From Chelonobacter oris (GTDB lineage Bacteria; Pseudomonadota; Gammaproteobacteria; Enterobacterales; Pasteurellaceae), in NCBI RefSeq assembly GCF_000772535.1, contig NZ_JSUM01000010.1:124001-188000 (forward strand): a DNA stretch of 64,000 nucleotides, written 5' to 3'. Shown one piece after another: positions 36,953 to 48,746 of the stretch. The stretch's first letter is position 1; every line of letters begins with the position of its first letter. The notes under the pieces were generated by a model. The model did not search any database. It was not told where the DNA came from and worked only from the letters and a program-made list of their open reading frames with translations. A program made the translations under genes and the position numbers.

Positions 36953-37775
36953 CTTTCAACTCCTCTAATGCTAAATTTAGCTCTTCCCCGTTTGGCACTT
37001 TGTGATGCCATTCCGGTTTTCCTTGGATAAAAGAAATACCGGCGCCTTTGATAGTATTCGCGATCACAACATGAGGCTTGCCACTGGGTTTCAATCCTTC
37101 CAGGGTTTCAACTATTGACTGCACACTATTTCCTTCGCATTCAGAAACGTCCATACCGAATGCGTCCCACTTTTTATCCAGTGGATCGGTGTTCAATATA
37201 TCTTTCGTATAACCGGCCAACTGGAGCTTATTTTTATCATTAATAATAATCAAATTATCTAATTTATACTGAGCGGCAACCATAGCCGCTTCCCAATTGC
37301 TTCCTTCTCCAAGCTCACCATCTCCTGTCACAACATAAATTTTACGTTGGCTACCGCTCTTTTTTGCCGCTAATGCCAAACCGACGGCAACAGGTAGCCC
37401 ATGTCCAAGCGCACCGGTATTAAGTTCAACACCGGGTGTTTTTTGCTTAACCGGATGTCCCGGTAATTTAGAGTCCGCATGTTGGTAGGTTGCCAGCCAC
37501 GCTTCCGGAAAATATCCCGCTTCCGCCAAACAACAATAATATCCCCCTGCGGCATGACCTTTAGATTGAATATAGATATCTCTTTCCGGATCAGCCAAAC
37601 GATCAGGCGCACAATTTAATACCCGAAAATACAATGACGCCACAATTTCCACTTGAGATAAATCGGCTCCGGTATGTCCGCCTGCCGGGCTATTGGCGTT
37701 CAATACCACAATTTTGCGACGAATTGCCCTCGCCTTCTGTTCTAACGCCTTATAGGATAATTTATACGGATTCAT
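36945..37775 (-). CDS. aptA: Transketolase N-terminal subunit, probable apulose-4-phosphate transketolase subunit A
   Basis: A 276-residue protein equal to the N-terminal, diphosphate-binding half of transketolase. The GHTGADLSQVEIV start region, KGHAAGGYY, GALGHGLPVAVGLA and the thiamine motif GDGELGEGSNWEAAMVA with NDKNKLQLAG are visible. The ATG at 37775 follows AAGGAG by 6 bases; the frame open to 37964 lies mostly inside the permease gene and is not used. It pairs with the next gene as the two halves of one enzyme. Confidence 0.82.
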   Translation of the reverse strand: MNPYKLSYKALEQKARAIRRKIVVLNANSPAGGHTGADLSQVEIVASLYFRVLNCAPDRLADPERDIYIQSKGHAAGGYYCCLAEAGYFPEAWLATYQHADSKLPGHPVKQKTPGVELNTGALGHGLPVAVGLALAAKKSGSQRKIYVVTGDGELGEGSNWEAAMVAAQYKLDNLIIINDKNKLQLAGYTKDILNTDPLDKKWDAFGMDVSECEGNSVQSIVETLEGLKPSGKPHVVIANTIKGAGISFIQGKPEWHHKVPNGEELNLALEELKDE

Positions 37776-37842
37776 CTTCAACTCCTTATTCAATTGTGAA
37801 TATATATTCAATCTGTTCAAAAAATTTTGTGGTAACTGCGTA

Positions 37843-38892
37843 TTAATCTGTCTCGACTTTTTGCGAGCTGATTGCGGCTTTGTACTGTAAGCGGCTTTGC
37901 ATTTGATCCACCACAACCGCAACAATAATAACGATACCTTTAATAACCATTTGCCAAAATTCACTAACTCCCATCATAACCAGCCCGTCCGCCAGAATAC
38001 CGATAACAAATGCCCCGACCAGTGTGCCCCCGATTGTCCCGCGTCCGCCGGCAAGTGAAGTACCACCGAGCACAACGGCTGCGATAGCATTCATTTCGAA
38101 AGCAGTCCCGGTTGCCGGATGGCTTGCAACTAATTGTGAAGTCACAACGATGCCGGCTAATGCTGCACACAAACCGGAAATGGTATAAACCCAAATTTTG
38201 GTATTCGTCACTTTAATACCCGACAGCTCGGCGGCTTTTTCATTATCACCAATCGCATACACATGCCGCCCAAAAGGTAACCGTTTGGCAATATAGGCGA
38301 TAATACCCGCTACAATAAACATCAACCAAATTGCGTATGGAATACCTAACAAGCTTCCCGCCCCAATCTGCTCAAAACCGGTATTACCCAGCTGCGGATT
38401 GCCGGACAACCCCGGAAAGGTCTCCCCGCCAGAGGTCAACATCGCTGCACCTCGAATAATATACATGGTTCCGAGCGTACAAATAAAAGGAGCGACGTTA
38501 TAACGGGTAATGATCCAGCCGTTCAATGCACCGATTAAAGCCCCGATTAATAAAACCGCAGGAATAATGAGCCAGATACTCGGGAAGATAGCAATACCAA
38601 ACATCGGCAAAATAATGCCTTTTGAAATCATATAACCTGCTATCATTCCACAAAAACCTAAAATCGCTCCGATCGATAAATCAATCCCTGCCGTAATGAT
38701 CACAAACGTTATTCCTAACGCTAACAGTGCATTAATCGAAATATGTTTCATCATAATAATAAGGCTTGAAGGATTTAAAAAACCATCAATCATAATAGAA
38801 AAGAAACCCAGAATAATAAATAACGCAATAAATGTTCTTAATTTCAACATCAATAAAAAAATATTGCTGCCGGACAATGAAGATTTAAACAT
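37843..38892 (-). CDS. Ribose-type ABC transporter permease (probable D-apiose importer)
   Basis: A 349-residue RbsC-like membrane protein with about eight to ten hydrophobic segments. Family blocks include IITAGIDLSIGAILGFCGM, the cytoplasmic loop VYAIGDNEKAAELSGIKVTNTKIWVY and LGGTSLAGGRGTIGGTLVGA (quoted in parts). It would form the homodimeric channel for the ATPase and binding protein next to it. Substrate is inferred from the locus. Confidence 0.88.
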   Translation of the reverse strand: MFKSSLSGSNIFLLMLKLRTFIALFIILGFFSIMIDGFLNPSSLIIMMKHISINALLALGITFVIITAGIDLSIGAILGFCGMIAGYMISKGIILPMFGIAIFPSIWLIIPAVLLIGALIGALNGWIITRYNVAPFICTLGTMYIIRGAAMLTSGGETFPGLSGNPQLGNTGFEQIGAGSLLGIPYAIWLMFIVAGIIAYIAKRLPFGRHVYAIGDNEKAAELSGIKVTNTKIWVYTISGLCAALAGIVVTSQLVASHPATGTAFEMNAIAAVVLGGTSLAGGRGTIGGTLVGAFVIGILADGLVMMGVSEFWQMVIKGIVIIVAVVVDQMQSRLQYKAAISSQKVETD

Positions 38893-38910
38893 ATATAATT
38901 CCTCTTAAAT

Positions 38911-40434
38911 TTAGAATCCTTTGGCGCTGGCCGTCACCAATCCTGATTCCGTTGCATATTTTCTGGCAATATTCTCAGTTAATTTGCCATTAGACATCAC
39001 CAGTATCCGGTCAGAAACCGCCATAATCTCTTTTAAATCAGAAGTAGAAAATAAAATACCAATTCCCTGTTGTGATAATTTAACCATCATTTCAAACACA
39101 TCCGCTTTTGCACCAATATCAATTCCCCGGGTCGGTTCATCAAGTAAAAGTACTTTCGGTTCGGTTAATAATGAACGTCCAATAACCACTTTTTGCTGGT
39201 TCCCGCCGCTCAGTGCCTGAATTTCAACATCAGGAGAGGAAACTTTTATTGAAAGTTCTCCGATAGTCGAATCAACCGCTCTTTTTTCATCGGCTGTCGA
39301 AATGGAAATACCCCCACCTTGCAATCTTTTCCATAAACTGGAAATCGTTAAATTATTAGCAACGGAGCTGATCGGAAAAATACCGGTGCGTTTTCGATCT
39401 TCCGGTACCAAACCAATTCCCATCTTAATTCGATTGGTCGTCGACGTTTTCGGATTAATAATGATACCGTTTAAAGAAAAACGCCCCTGATATTCAGCCT
39501 TACCCAGTAAACACTCAAATAGTTCCGTTCTCCCGGCGCCCATCAGACCATAAATACCGACAATCTCTCCCGCACGTAAATCAAAAGATACATCATTTAC
39601 AACCTTCTGTTCCGCTTCATTAATCAATGTAATATTTTCTGCTTCGAGAATTTTCACACCAAATTCTCTATTCTCAGGCAAGAAATTTGTTACCGGATCA
39701 CTGCCCAACATTTCTCTGATAATCCAAGGCACATCAATATCTTTTACAGCAGCTTCCGACTGAAATTTACCATCACGTAAAATAGTAATATACGTGCCTA
39801 TTTCCATAAGTTCTTCAAGTCGATGAGAAATATAAATGATTGACACCCCTTGTGAAGTTAATTCTCGAATAACATCGAATAAGATCTGCACTTCTGTTTT
39901 ACTTAATGCCGACGTCGGCTCGTCTAATATTAAAATATCTATTTCACCGACTAACGCCTTGGCAATTTCAATTAATTGTTTTTGTCCCACCTTCAAATCC
40001 GATACAATCTCTACAGGATTAATATTCTGTTTTAATCGTTTCAATAATTTATCTGTAATATCATATTGTGCTTTAGTATTGATTGGAAAAAGACCCGATT
40101 GTATTTCTCGACCAAGAAAAATATTCTCCATTACACTTAGGTTTTCAGATAAGTTTAACTCTTGATGAACCATGCCGATACCATATTCAGCGGCACTACG
40201 CGTACTGCTGATCATTACTTTTTTATCATTAATATAAAGTTCACCTTCTGTTGGTTGCTGTACACCGGCCAAAATTTTCATTAACGTGGATTTTCCGGCA
40301 CCATTTTCACCGATGATGACATTAACGGCTCCGCGATAAACATTATAACTGACGCTATCCAAAGCTTTTGTCCCCGGGAATATCATTGAAATATTTTCTG
40401 CCCGCATGACAATTTCAGGATTTTCCATAACCAT
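38911..40434 (-). CDS. Ribose-type double ABC ATPase (probable D-apiose importer)
   Basis: A 507-residue RbsA-like protein with two ATP-binding domains. The first has a complete Walker A GENGAGKST, the second a degenerate GLMGAGRTE; Walker B motifs are ILILDEPTSAL and VLLLDEPTRGID, and LSGGNQQKV is the second signature. This asymmetry is normal in RbsA-type importers. GGAG stands 8 bases before the ATG at 40434. It lies 5 bases after the DUF2291 gene. Confidence 0.9.
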   Translation of the reverse strand: MVMENPEIVMRAENISMIFPGTKALDSVSYNVYRGAVNVIIGENGAGKSTLMKILAGVQQPTEGELYINDKKVMISSTRSAAEYGIGMVHQELNLSENLSVMENIFLGREIQSGLFPINTKAQYDITDKLLKRLKQNINPVEIVSDLKVGQKQLIEIAKALVGEIDILILDEPTSALSKTEVQILFDVIRELTSQGVSIIYISHRLEELMEIGTYITILRDGKFQSEAAVKDIDVPWIIREMLGSDPVTNFLPENREFGVKILEAENITLINEAEQKVVNDVSFDLRAGEIVGIYGLMGAGRTELFECLLGKAEYQGRFSLNGIIINPKTSTTNRIKMGIGLVPEDRKRTGIFPISSVANNLTISSLWKRLQGGGISISTADEKRAVDSTIGELSIKVSSPDVEIQALSGGNQQKVVIGRSLLTEPKVLLLDEPTRGIDIGAKADVFEMMVKLSQQGIGILFSTSDLKEIMAVSDRILVMSNGKLTENIARKYATESGLVTASAKGF

Positions 40435-40439
40435 AGAAT

Positions 40440-41024
40440 TTACTCCGCATAAATTTCAAGCGGCACCACATCTTGAATTTGTTTATTTTTAATCGTCAAT
40501 GCAATCAAGAGGTTGATGTCTTTACCAAGCAAAGTGCGGTCAAGCTTCGTTATACTCACCATTGCCTTTTTATTTAACTCTTTTGATAATTTGGCAAATT
40601 GAATCTGGTTCTTGAATTGATCAAAACTGATGACAGACGAAGCATCACGAATCGCGTTTCCTCGAATAATTTTTCCGAATTGAACAGTTATTATTTGATC
40701 ATCGGATCTAACCATTAAATTTTGCCGTTCATCAATATTTTCTAAAACCCCATTCAGCATAGTAAAATAACTTTTCTCATTCGCTGTATTTGACAATATT
40801 TGCTTCAGACTTATATCAGATTGTCTTGCCTCTTGTAATACGTCATTCCAAATTTTATCGGCAATATCTTTAGGATCCATATTATTTAATGCAGAGGATT
40901 CTTCTGCTGACATTGGAATAATTGGCTTTCCGGCTGAATCTAAATCGACAACTTCACAACTAACAAGGAATAAACTCATACATATTAAAAATAAGTTTGC
41001 TTTTAAACTTTTATATCTTTGCAT
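40440..41024 (-). CDS. DUF2291 lipoprotein of the sugar ABC locus
   Basis: A 194-residue putative lipoprotein; the hydrophobic N-terminus ends in LFLVSC (Cys23), so it should be anchored in a periplasm-facing membrane. The body fits DUF2291, a family often found beside ribose-type importers and whose role is not established. A block AFSMDQFKNQ-like region (SFDQFKNQIQFAKLSKELN, in part) and INLLIALTI near the end are typical. It sits between the binding protein and the ATPase, 5 bases before the latter, so it is made with the transporter. It may assist substrate delivery or envelope assembly; this is a guess. Confidence 0.75.
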   Translation of the reverse strand: MQRYKSLKANLFLICMSLFLVSCEVVDLDSAGKPIIPMSAEESSALNNMDPKDIADKIWNDVLQEARQSDISLKQILSNTANEKSYFTMLNGVLENIDERQNLMVRSDDQIITVQFGKIIRGNAIRDASSVISFDQFKNQIQFAKLSKELNKKAMVSITKLDRTLLGKDINLLIALTIKNKQIQDVVPLEIYAE

Positions 41025-41077
41025 TTTACACTCCTTATATGGGATATATTGCTACATATATCCCATGGTATTTCAGT

Positions 41078-42052
<975 letters not shown>

Positions 42053-42072
42053 TTATAAATTCAAGAATACTA

Positions 42073-42090
42073 TAGCTAATCGATCAACTA
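42073..42090. promoter_or_regulatory. Candidate operator of the SorC regulator
   Basis: TAGCTAATCGATCAACTA, an imperfect 18-base palindrome centred on ATCGAT (14 of 18 positions symmetrical), 53 bases upstream of the binding-protein start. It lies where an activator or repressor of the apiose operon should bind. A TATAAT-like -10 (on the minus strand, about 42055-42060) lies downstream of it with no clear -35, as in activated promoters. Confidence 0.4.
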
Positions 42091-42114
42091 AGGAATAGTA
42101 GATCTGTCTTAAAA

Positions 42115-42130
42115 TAAGAAGTAAGTCACA
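42115..42130. promoter_or_regulatory. Candidate CRP site of the apiose operon
   Basis: TAAGA-AGTAAG-TCACA; one half matches TCACA fully, the other in part (3 of 5), with the correct 6-base spacer. It lies about 55 bases upstream of the putative -10, a usual activation position. Confidence 0.4.
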
Positions 42131-42183
42131 AAATTTTTATTGCGATTTATAGATTGAGCGAATTCAGGCAGGCTAAATGCAAA

Positions 42184-42205
42184 AAAGCGGCAAATTTGCC
42201 GCTTT
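42184..42205 (-). terminator. Terminator of ribB
   Basis: AAAGCGGCAAATTTGCCGCTTT, a perfect palindrome followed on the minus strand by TTTGC, 20 bases beyond the ribB stop. Confidence 0.88.
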
Positions 42206-42224
42206 CTCGATAAAGTGAGTTATT

Positions 42225-42869
42225 TTAAAGGTTAAACTTCAACCGATATTCAATCATGTCCTCAATTGTTACGACGGCATAACCATTTGCTAATGCAAAT
42301 TCCACCAATTCCGGCGTTCTGGACATGCTGCCGTCCTCATTAGTAATCTCACAAATAACGCCGGCTGATTTGAATCCGGCAAGACGTGCCAAATCTATCG
42401 CTGCTTCGGTATGCCCGTTTCGTTCTAAAACCCCGTTATTAGCCGCTCTTAACGGAAAAACATGCCCCGGTCGGTGTAAATCACTCGGTTTGGCATTATC
42501 GGCAACGGCGGCTTTCACGGTGGTCACCCGATCTGCGGCGGAAACGCCGGTCGAGACACCTTTTGCGGCTTCAATGGTAACGGTAAATGCAGTCTTGTTG
42601 ACACTGGTATTAATGCCGACCATCGGCGGTAAATCCAGTTGTCGGCATAATTCATCCGTGATGCAAAGGCACACAATGCCGCTACCGTAGCGGATTAATT
42701 TTGCCATTTGTTCGGTGGTAATCGTTTCTGCCGGAAAAATTAGATCGCCTTCGTTTTCACGATCTTCATCGTCCAATACTAAAACGCCGTTACCTTGTTT
42801 AAACGCTTCGATTGCAGCAACAACGCGTTGTTGGCTATCGCCAAATTGGGTGAGTAATGACTGACTCAT
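42225..42869 (-). CDS. ribB: 3,4-dihydroxy-2-butanone-4-phosphate synthase RibB
   Basis: RibB converts ribulose 5-phosphate to the four-carbon unit of riboflavin. The 214-residue protein has the metal-binding acidic loop [11 protein letters not shown] (residues 33-43), FTVTIEA, the [11 protein letters not shown] loop and a C-terminal TPELVEFA. The ATG at 42869 follows GAGGA by 8 bases; the frame open to 42950 is leader. Controlled by the FMN riboswitch upstream. Riboflavin supports the flavin-rich NQR complex coded in this window. Confidence 0.96.
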   Translation of the reverse strand: MSQSLLTQFGDSQQRVVAAIEAFKQGNGVLVLDDEDRENEGDLIFPAETITTEQMAKLIRYGSGIVCLCITDELCRQLDLPPMVGINTSVNKTAFTVTIEAAKGVSTGVSAADRVTTVKAAVADNAKPSDLHRPGHVFPLRAANNGVLERNGHTEAAIDLARLAGFKSAGVICEITNEDGSMSRTPELVEFALANGYAVVTIEDMIEYRLKFNL

Positions 42870-43003
42870 GGTAAATTCCTCAACATTAAATATAGATACC
42901 AGAATCAGGGCAAGCGGAGAGCCGTCAAACCACACTTTGTTAAAAAACATAAAAGTGCGGTTTCACATAGCAAAAGTAAACTTTCCGTTCAAGAAAAGCC
43001 CTC
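42870..43003 (-). other. Expression platform between riboswitch and ribB
   Basis: 134 bases between the aptamer and the ribB start. On the minus strand AAACCGCACTTT and AAAGTGTGGTTT form an imperfect hairpin (about 42927-42965) around a T-rich loop; its left arm is an uptake core. It lacks a clear T run beyond it, so whether control is by termination or by translation cannot be said. GAGGAATTTACC precedes the ATG. Confidence 0.5.
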
Positions 43004-43147
43004 ATTCTCTACCATCCAGACTATCACTGTCGGCTTCGGATTTACACCGAATCTGCTAGACCCCGCACATAAATGCGGGCGCTCGTGGGCTTAAGTGCGC
43101 TTTGCACCCTTACCACCGGTGGGGAATTTCGCCCCGCCCTGAGAATT
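43004..43147 (-). ncRNA. FMN riboswitch (RFN element)
   Basis: On the minus strand the conserved RFN core is readable: ATTCTCAGGGCGGGGCGAAA, then CCCCACCGGTGGTAA, then GCCCACGAGCG, GATTCGGTGTAAATCCGAAGCCGAC and GATAGTCTGGATG with a closing GAGAAT stem (segments quoted separately). This binds FMN and lowers ribB expression when FMN is plentiful. Confidence 0.96.
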
Positions 43148-43263
43148 GCCTGCACATTATAACTGAAAAAACTGATCTGCCCAGTAGTTTGCACAAAAAA
43201 GTTTCCTTTAATCAGTCCATTTCGTACAATAGCAGCTACATTCATTATCTTGGAACATGCGCT

Positions 43264-44845
<1,582 letters not shown>

Positions 44846-44848
44846 CCC

Positions 44849-45532
44849 ATGTTGCTATTCGCCGGCGATCCTCACGGTAGTTTTGACCATCTTTTACCGC
44901 TTCTACAACAACAAAATGAAGAAATCGCCCTGATTATTTTGGGGGACTTACAATTAACGGACTGTGATATTCTGAATAAATTGGCGCAGTATTGTGAATT
45001 ATGGTTTATTCACGGCAATCACGACAGTAAGACCGTAGGTGCTTTTCAGGCATTGTGGGGAAGCGAATGGAAACACCGTAATCTACATGGCCGTGTTGTT
45101 GAAATTCAAGGCGTAAGAATCGCCGGCTTAGGCGGCGTTTTTCGCGGACAAATCTGGATGCCGCCAAACAAACCGCTCTTTTTCGATCCGATTCATTTCT
45201 GCCAATATTGCCCTCAGGATAAAATTTGGCAAGGCGGTTTGCCGTTGCGACACCGCACTTCGATTTTTCTTTCCGATTTTGAACAATTGGAACAACAACA
45301 GGCCGATATTCTCATCTGTCATGAGGCGCCCAAACCGCATCCGTCGGGATTTAAGGTGATTAATCAGCTGGCTGAAAAAATGGGGGTCAAAAAGATTTTT
45401 CATGGTCATCATCATGAAAATTTTGACTATACCGCACTTAACCACTCTGCACTCGAAATTTTCAATATCGGATTCCGCAGCCTAGCCACAATCAACGGCA
45501 AATATTTGTTACAGAATATTGATGATCGCTAA
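44849..45532 (+). CDS. Metallophosphoesterase, coupled to nadR
   Basis: A 227-residue calcineurin-like phosphoesterase. The two-metal motifs are visible: GDPHG (6-10), GDLQLTD (32-38), GNHD (56-59), ICHEAPK and GHHHEN. No signal peptide, so it should be cytoplasmic. It starts 3 bases after the nadR stop with AGGGAG at the junction, suggesting coupled expression and a possible role in NAD precursor or nucleotide turnover. The substrate is unknown. Confidence 0.85.
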   Translation: MLLFAGDPHGSFDHLLPLLQQQNEEIALIILGDLQLTDCDILNKLAQYCELWFIHGNHDSKTVGAFQALWGSEWKHRNLHGRVVEIQGVRIAGLGGVFRGQIWMPPNKPLFFDPIHFCQYCPQDKIWQGGLPLRHRTSIFLSDFEQLEQQQADILICHEAPKPHPSGFKVINQLAEKMGVKKIFHGHHHENFDYTALNHSALEIFNIGFRSLATINGKYLLQNIDDR

Positions 45533-45555
45533 CTGATAAAGCAAAATTCAGATAT

Positions 45556-45587
45556 AAAAAAAGCTCACCAATTGGCGAGCTTTTTTT
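45556..45587. terminator. Bidirectional terminator between phosphoesterase and rplQ
   Basis: Seven A, then GCTC-A-CCAATTGG-C-GAGC, then seven T. The hairpin can end both the nadR transcript (plus) and the ribosomal alpha operon (minus). It lies 20-24 bases from each gene end. Confidence 0.92.
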
Positions 45588-45607
45588 ATATTTTGCGTTC
45601 AGAATTA

Positions 45608-46021
<414 letters not shown>

Positions 46022-46037
46022 TTAATCCATACCGAAA

Positions 46038-47027
46038 TTAGTCTTCAGCAATACTTGCCGGAGGCCAATTTTCAAGGCGCATACCCAGTGACAGTCCACG
46101 CGAAGCCAGTACATCCTTAATTTCAGTAAGTGATTTCTTACCAAGATTCGGGGTTTTCAATAACTCGACTTCAGTACGTTGAACTAAATCACCGATATAG
46201 TGAATTGTTTCTGCTTTCAAACAGTTAGCAGAACGAACTGTCAACTCTAAATCGTCCACCGGACGCAAAAGAATCGGATCAAATTCCGGTTTTTCTTCTT
46301 TAATTTCAGGTTGACGAATATCACGCAAATCAACGAATGCATCAAGTTGCTCTGCTAGAATTGTCGCTGCACGACGAATCGCTTCTTCAGGATCAATAGT
46401 ACCATTGGTTTCCATTTCGATAACTAATTTATCTAAATCGGTACGTTGTTCAACACGGGCAGCTTCAACATTGTAAGCAATACGATCTACCGGGCTGTAA
46501 CACGCATCAACCAATAAACGACCAATCGGGCGATCTTCGTCTTGAGCATGCATACGTGCGGAAGCCGGAACATAGCCACGACCTCTCTGTACGCGAATTC
46601 GCATATTAATAGATGCGTTCGCATCCGTCAAATGGCAAATAACATGCTCAGGATTAACAATCTCTACATCCCCGTCATGGGTAATATCGCCAGCAACAAC
46701 AGGTCCGATTCCAGATTTGCTCAGAGTCAGGAATACATCATCCTTATTCTGCACTTTAACCGCTAGACCTTTTAAGTTAAGGAGAACTTCCAGAATATCT
46801 TCTTGAACGCCTTCTTTACTGCTGTACTCATGTAACACGCCGTCAATTTCCACTTCAGTCACACCGCAACCCGGCATGGAAGATAATAGAATACGACGTA
46901 ACGCATTACCTAATGTGTGGCCGAAACCACGTTCTAACGGTTCTAATGTCACTTTAGCGTGAGTCGGGCTTAATTGCTCGATATCAACTAAATGTGGCTT
47001 TAAAAATTCTGTCACAGAACCCTGCAT
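46038..47027 (-). CDS. rpoA: DNA-directed RNA polymerase alpha subunit
   Basis: A 329-residue protein, same length as in E. coli. The N-terminal domain (to about 235) dimerises and nucleates the polymerase; [20 protein letters not shown] lies near the start (quoted in part). The C-terminal domain (from about 249) contacts UP elements and activators; [18 protein letters not shown] is seen. It is in the alpha operon between rpsD and rplQ. Confidence 0.98.
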   Translation of the reverse strand: MQGSVTEFLKPHLVDIEQLSPTHAKVTLEPLERGFGHTLGNALRRILLSSMPGCGVTEVEIDGVLHEYSSKEGVQEDILEVLLNLKGLAVKVQNKDDVFLTLSKSGIGPVVAGDITHDGDVEIVNPEHVICHLTDANASINMRIRVQRGRGYVPASARMHAQDEDRPIGRLLVDACYSPVDRIAYNVEAARVEQRTDLDKLVIEMETNGTIDPEEAIRRAATILAEQLDAFVDLRDIRQPEIKEEKPEFDPILLRPVDDLELTVRSANCLKAETIHYIGDLVQRTEVELLKTPNLGKKSLTEIKDVLASRGLSLGMRLENWPPASIAED

Positions 47028-47055
47028 TTTATCCTCTCTTTGCTTCTAAGCTCTA

Positions 47056-47676
47056 TTATTTAGAATAAAGCTCAACGATCAGATGTTCGTTAATGTCTGC
47101 TGATAAATCAGAACGTTCAGGAATACGTTTAAATACGCCTTCCATTTTAGCAGCATCAACTTCCAACCATGTTGGTTTCTCTCTTTGCTCTGCTAATTCT
47201 AACGATGCTTTGATACGCGCTTGTTTTTTCGATTTTTCACGCACAGCCACAACATCTTCAACAGAAACTTGGAACGATGGAATATTAACCACACGACCAT
47301 TTACCACAATCGCTTTATGGCTCACTAATTGGCGAGCTTCGGCACGAGTTGCTGCAAATCCCATACGGTAAACAACATTATCCAAACGACCTTCCAATAA
47401 TACCAATAGATTTTCACCGGTATTACCTTTTAAACGATTAGCTTCTTTGTAGTAATTACGAAATTGACGTTCCAAAATGCCGTACATACGACGGACTTTT
47501 TGTTTCTCACGTAATTGACTACCGTAATCGGATAAACGCGCTTTACGAGCACCGTGTTGACCGGGTGCCGTATCTAATTTACATTTTGATTCAATCGCGC
47601 GGACACCGGACTTAAGGAATAAGTCAGTCCCTTCACGACGGCTTAGCTTGAGTTTAGGACCCAAATATCTTGCCAT
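47056..47676 (-). CDS. rpsD: 30S ribosomal protein S4
   Basis: A 206-residue primary 16S-binding protein, also the repressor of the alpha operon by binding the leader upstream of rps[21 protein letters not shown] at the start and the S4 domain [15 protein letters not shown] (around residue 97) are clear. The leader with the S4-type fold is present in this window (48468-48558). Confidence 0.98.
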   Translation of the reverse strand: MARYLGPKLKLSRREGTDLFLKSGVRAIESKCKLDTAPGQHGARKARLSDYGSQLREKQKVRRMYGILERQFRNYYKEANRLKGNTGENLLVLLEGRLDNVVYRMGFAATRAEARQLVSHKAIVVNGRVVNIPSFQVSVEDVVAVREKSKKQARIKASLELAEQREKPTWLEVDAAKMEGVFKRIPERSDLSADINEHLIVELYSK

Positions 47677-47705
47677 TTTCTTTCTCCAACTATCCTATAA
47701 CGCCA

Positions 47706-48101
<396 letters not shown>

Positions 48102-48110
48102 TTACCCCGA

Positions 48111-48467
48111 TTATTTCTTGATCGGCTTACGAGGACCCTTACGGGTACGCGCATTTGTTTTAGTACGTTGACCATGTACCGGTAAACCACGACGATGGCG
48201 TAAACCACGATAACATCCCAAGTCTAAAAGACGTTTGATGTTTAAGGTTACTTCACGGCGTAAATCACCCTCAACGGTAAATTTACCAACTTCGTCACGC
48301 AGAATATCAATCTGCTCTTCAGACAATTCTCTGATCTTAACATCTTCAGCAATACCAGCCGCAGCACAAATCGCTTTTGAACGGGTTTTGCCGATTCCGT
48401 AGATTGCAGTTAGTGCAATTACAGTATGCTTGTGATCAGGAATGTTAATGCCTGCAATACGGGCCAC
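48111..48467 (-). CDS. rpsM: 30S ribosomal protein S13
   Basis: A 118-residue head protein of the small subunit that contacts tRNA and L5. First gene of the alpha operon; it starts with GTG at 48467 (TAGGAGTGCATAGTG), the same start codon and surroundings as in E. coli, where S4 regulation traps this site. [14 protein letters not shown] and the basic C-terminal [16 protein letters not shown] are typical. Confidence 0.98.
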   Translation of the reverse strand: MARIAGINIPDHKHTVIALTAIYGIGKTRSKAICAAAGIAEDVKIRELSEEQIDILRDEVGKFTVEGDLRREVTLNIKRLLDLGCYRGLRHRRGLPVHGQRTKTNARTRKGPRKPIKK

Positions 48468-48558
48468 TATGCACTCCTATTTACTTAAAGTTAATTGATA
48501 TGCTGATCTTGAAAAGCCCGTTTCAGGATACTCAAACAGCATATCAGGACGAAATGAG
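48468..48558 (-). ncRNA. Alpha operon leader, S4-binding pseudoknot
   Basis: On the minus strand the leader holds GATATGCTG and CAGCATATC (48537-48545 and 48497-48505), a perfect 9-bp stem enclosing TTTGAGTATCCTGAAACGGGCTTTTCA (read in parts), which is almost the same as in the E. coli alpha leader. It leads to TAGGAGTGCATAGTG. S4 binding here should repress rpsM and the following genes. Confidence 0.85.
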
Positions 48559-48564
48559 CTGAGC

Positions 48565-48593
48565 AGTATACCCGCTCAGCTTGTTCTTTGCAA
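48565..48593 (-). promoter_or_regulatory. Alpha operon promoter
   Basis: On the minus strand TTGCAA, a 17-base spacer and TATACT form a near-consensus sigma-70 promoter. Transcription would start about 48558. It overlaps an inverted repeat GAGCTGAGC/GCTCAGC in the spacer and start region. Confidence 0.82.
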
Positions 48594-48605
48594 GGAAAAT
48601 TGAGG

Positions 48606-48719
48606 TTAACCTTGACGTTGCTTATGTCGCGGATCACTACAGATCACTCGAACGATACCGTCACGTTTGATCACTTTGCAGTTACGACACATTTTTTTTA
48701 CGGAAGCACGAACTTTCAT
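48606..48719 (-). CDS. rpmJ: 50S ribosomal protein L36
   Basis: A 37-residue protein: [15 protein letters not shown] then IVCSD-like [12 protein letters not shown]. It has the zinc-binding form with Cys11, Cys14, Cys27 and His32. It is placed after secY in the spc operon. It is too short for standard ORF cut-offs but the frame and ribosome site (AAGGGAAAAGCA before the ATG) are clear. Confidence 0.95.
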   Translation of the reverse strand: MKVRASVKKMCRNCKVIKRDGIVRVICSDPRHKQRQG

Positions 48720-48746
48720 TGCTTTTCCCTTTTATCTTATGGGCGA

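Noticed and set aside
37776..37964. 63-codon extension of the transketolase N-subunit
   Set aside because: It runs through the end of the permease gene and the intergenic gap; AAGGAG marks the ATG at 37775.
42870..42950. 27-codon N-terminal extension of RibB
   Set aside because: The ATG at 42869 has a good ribosome site and the family start; the extension lies in the riboswitch expression platform.
43102..43263. 54-codon extension of UbiK
   Set aside because: It is antisense to the FMN riboswitch; the UbiK family starts at the ATG at 43264.
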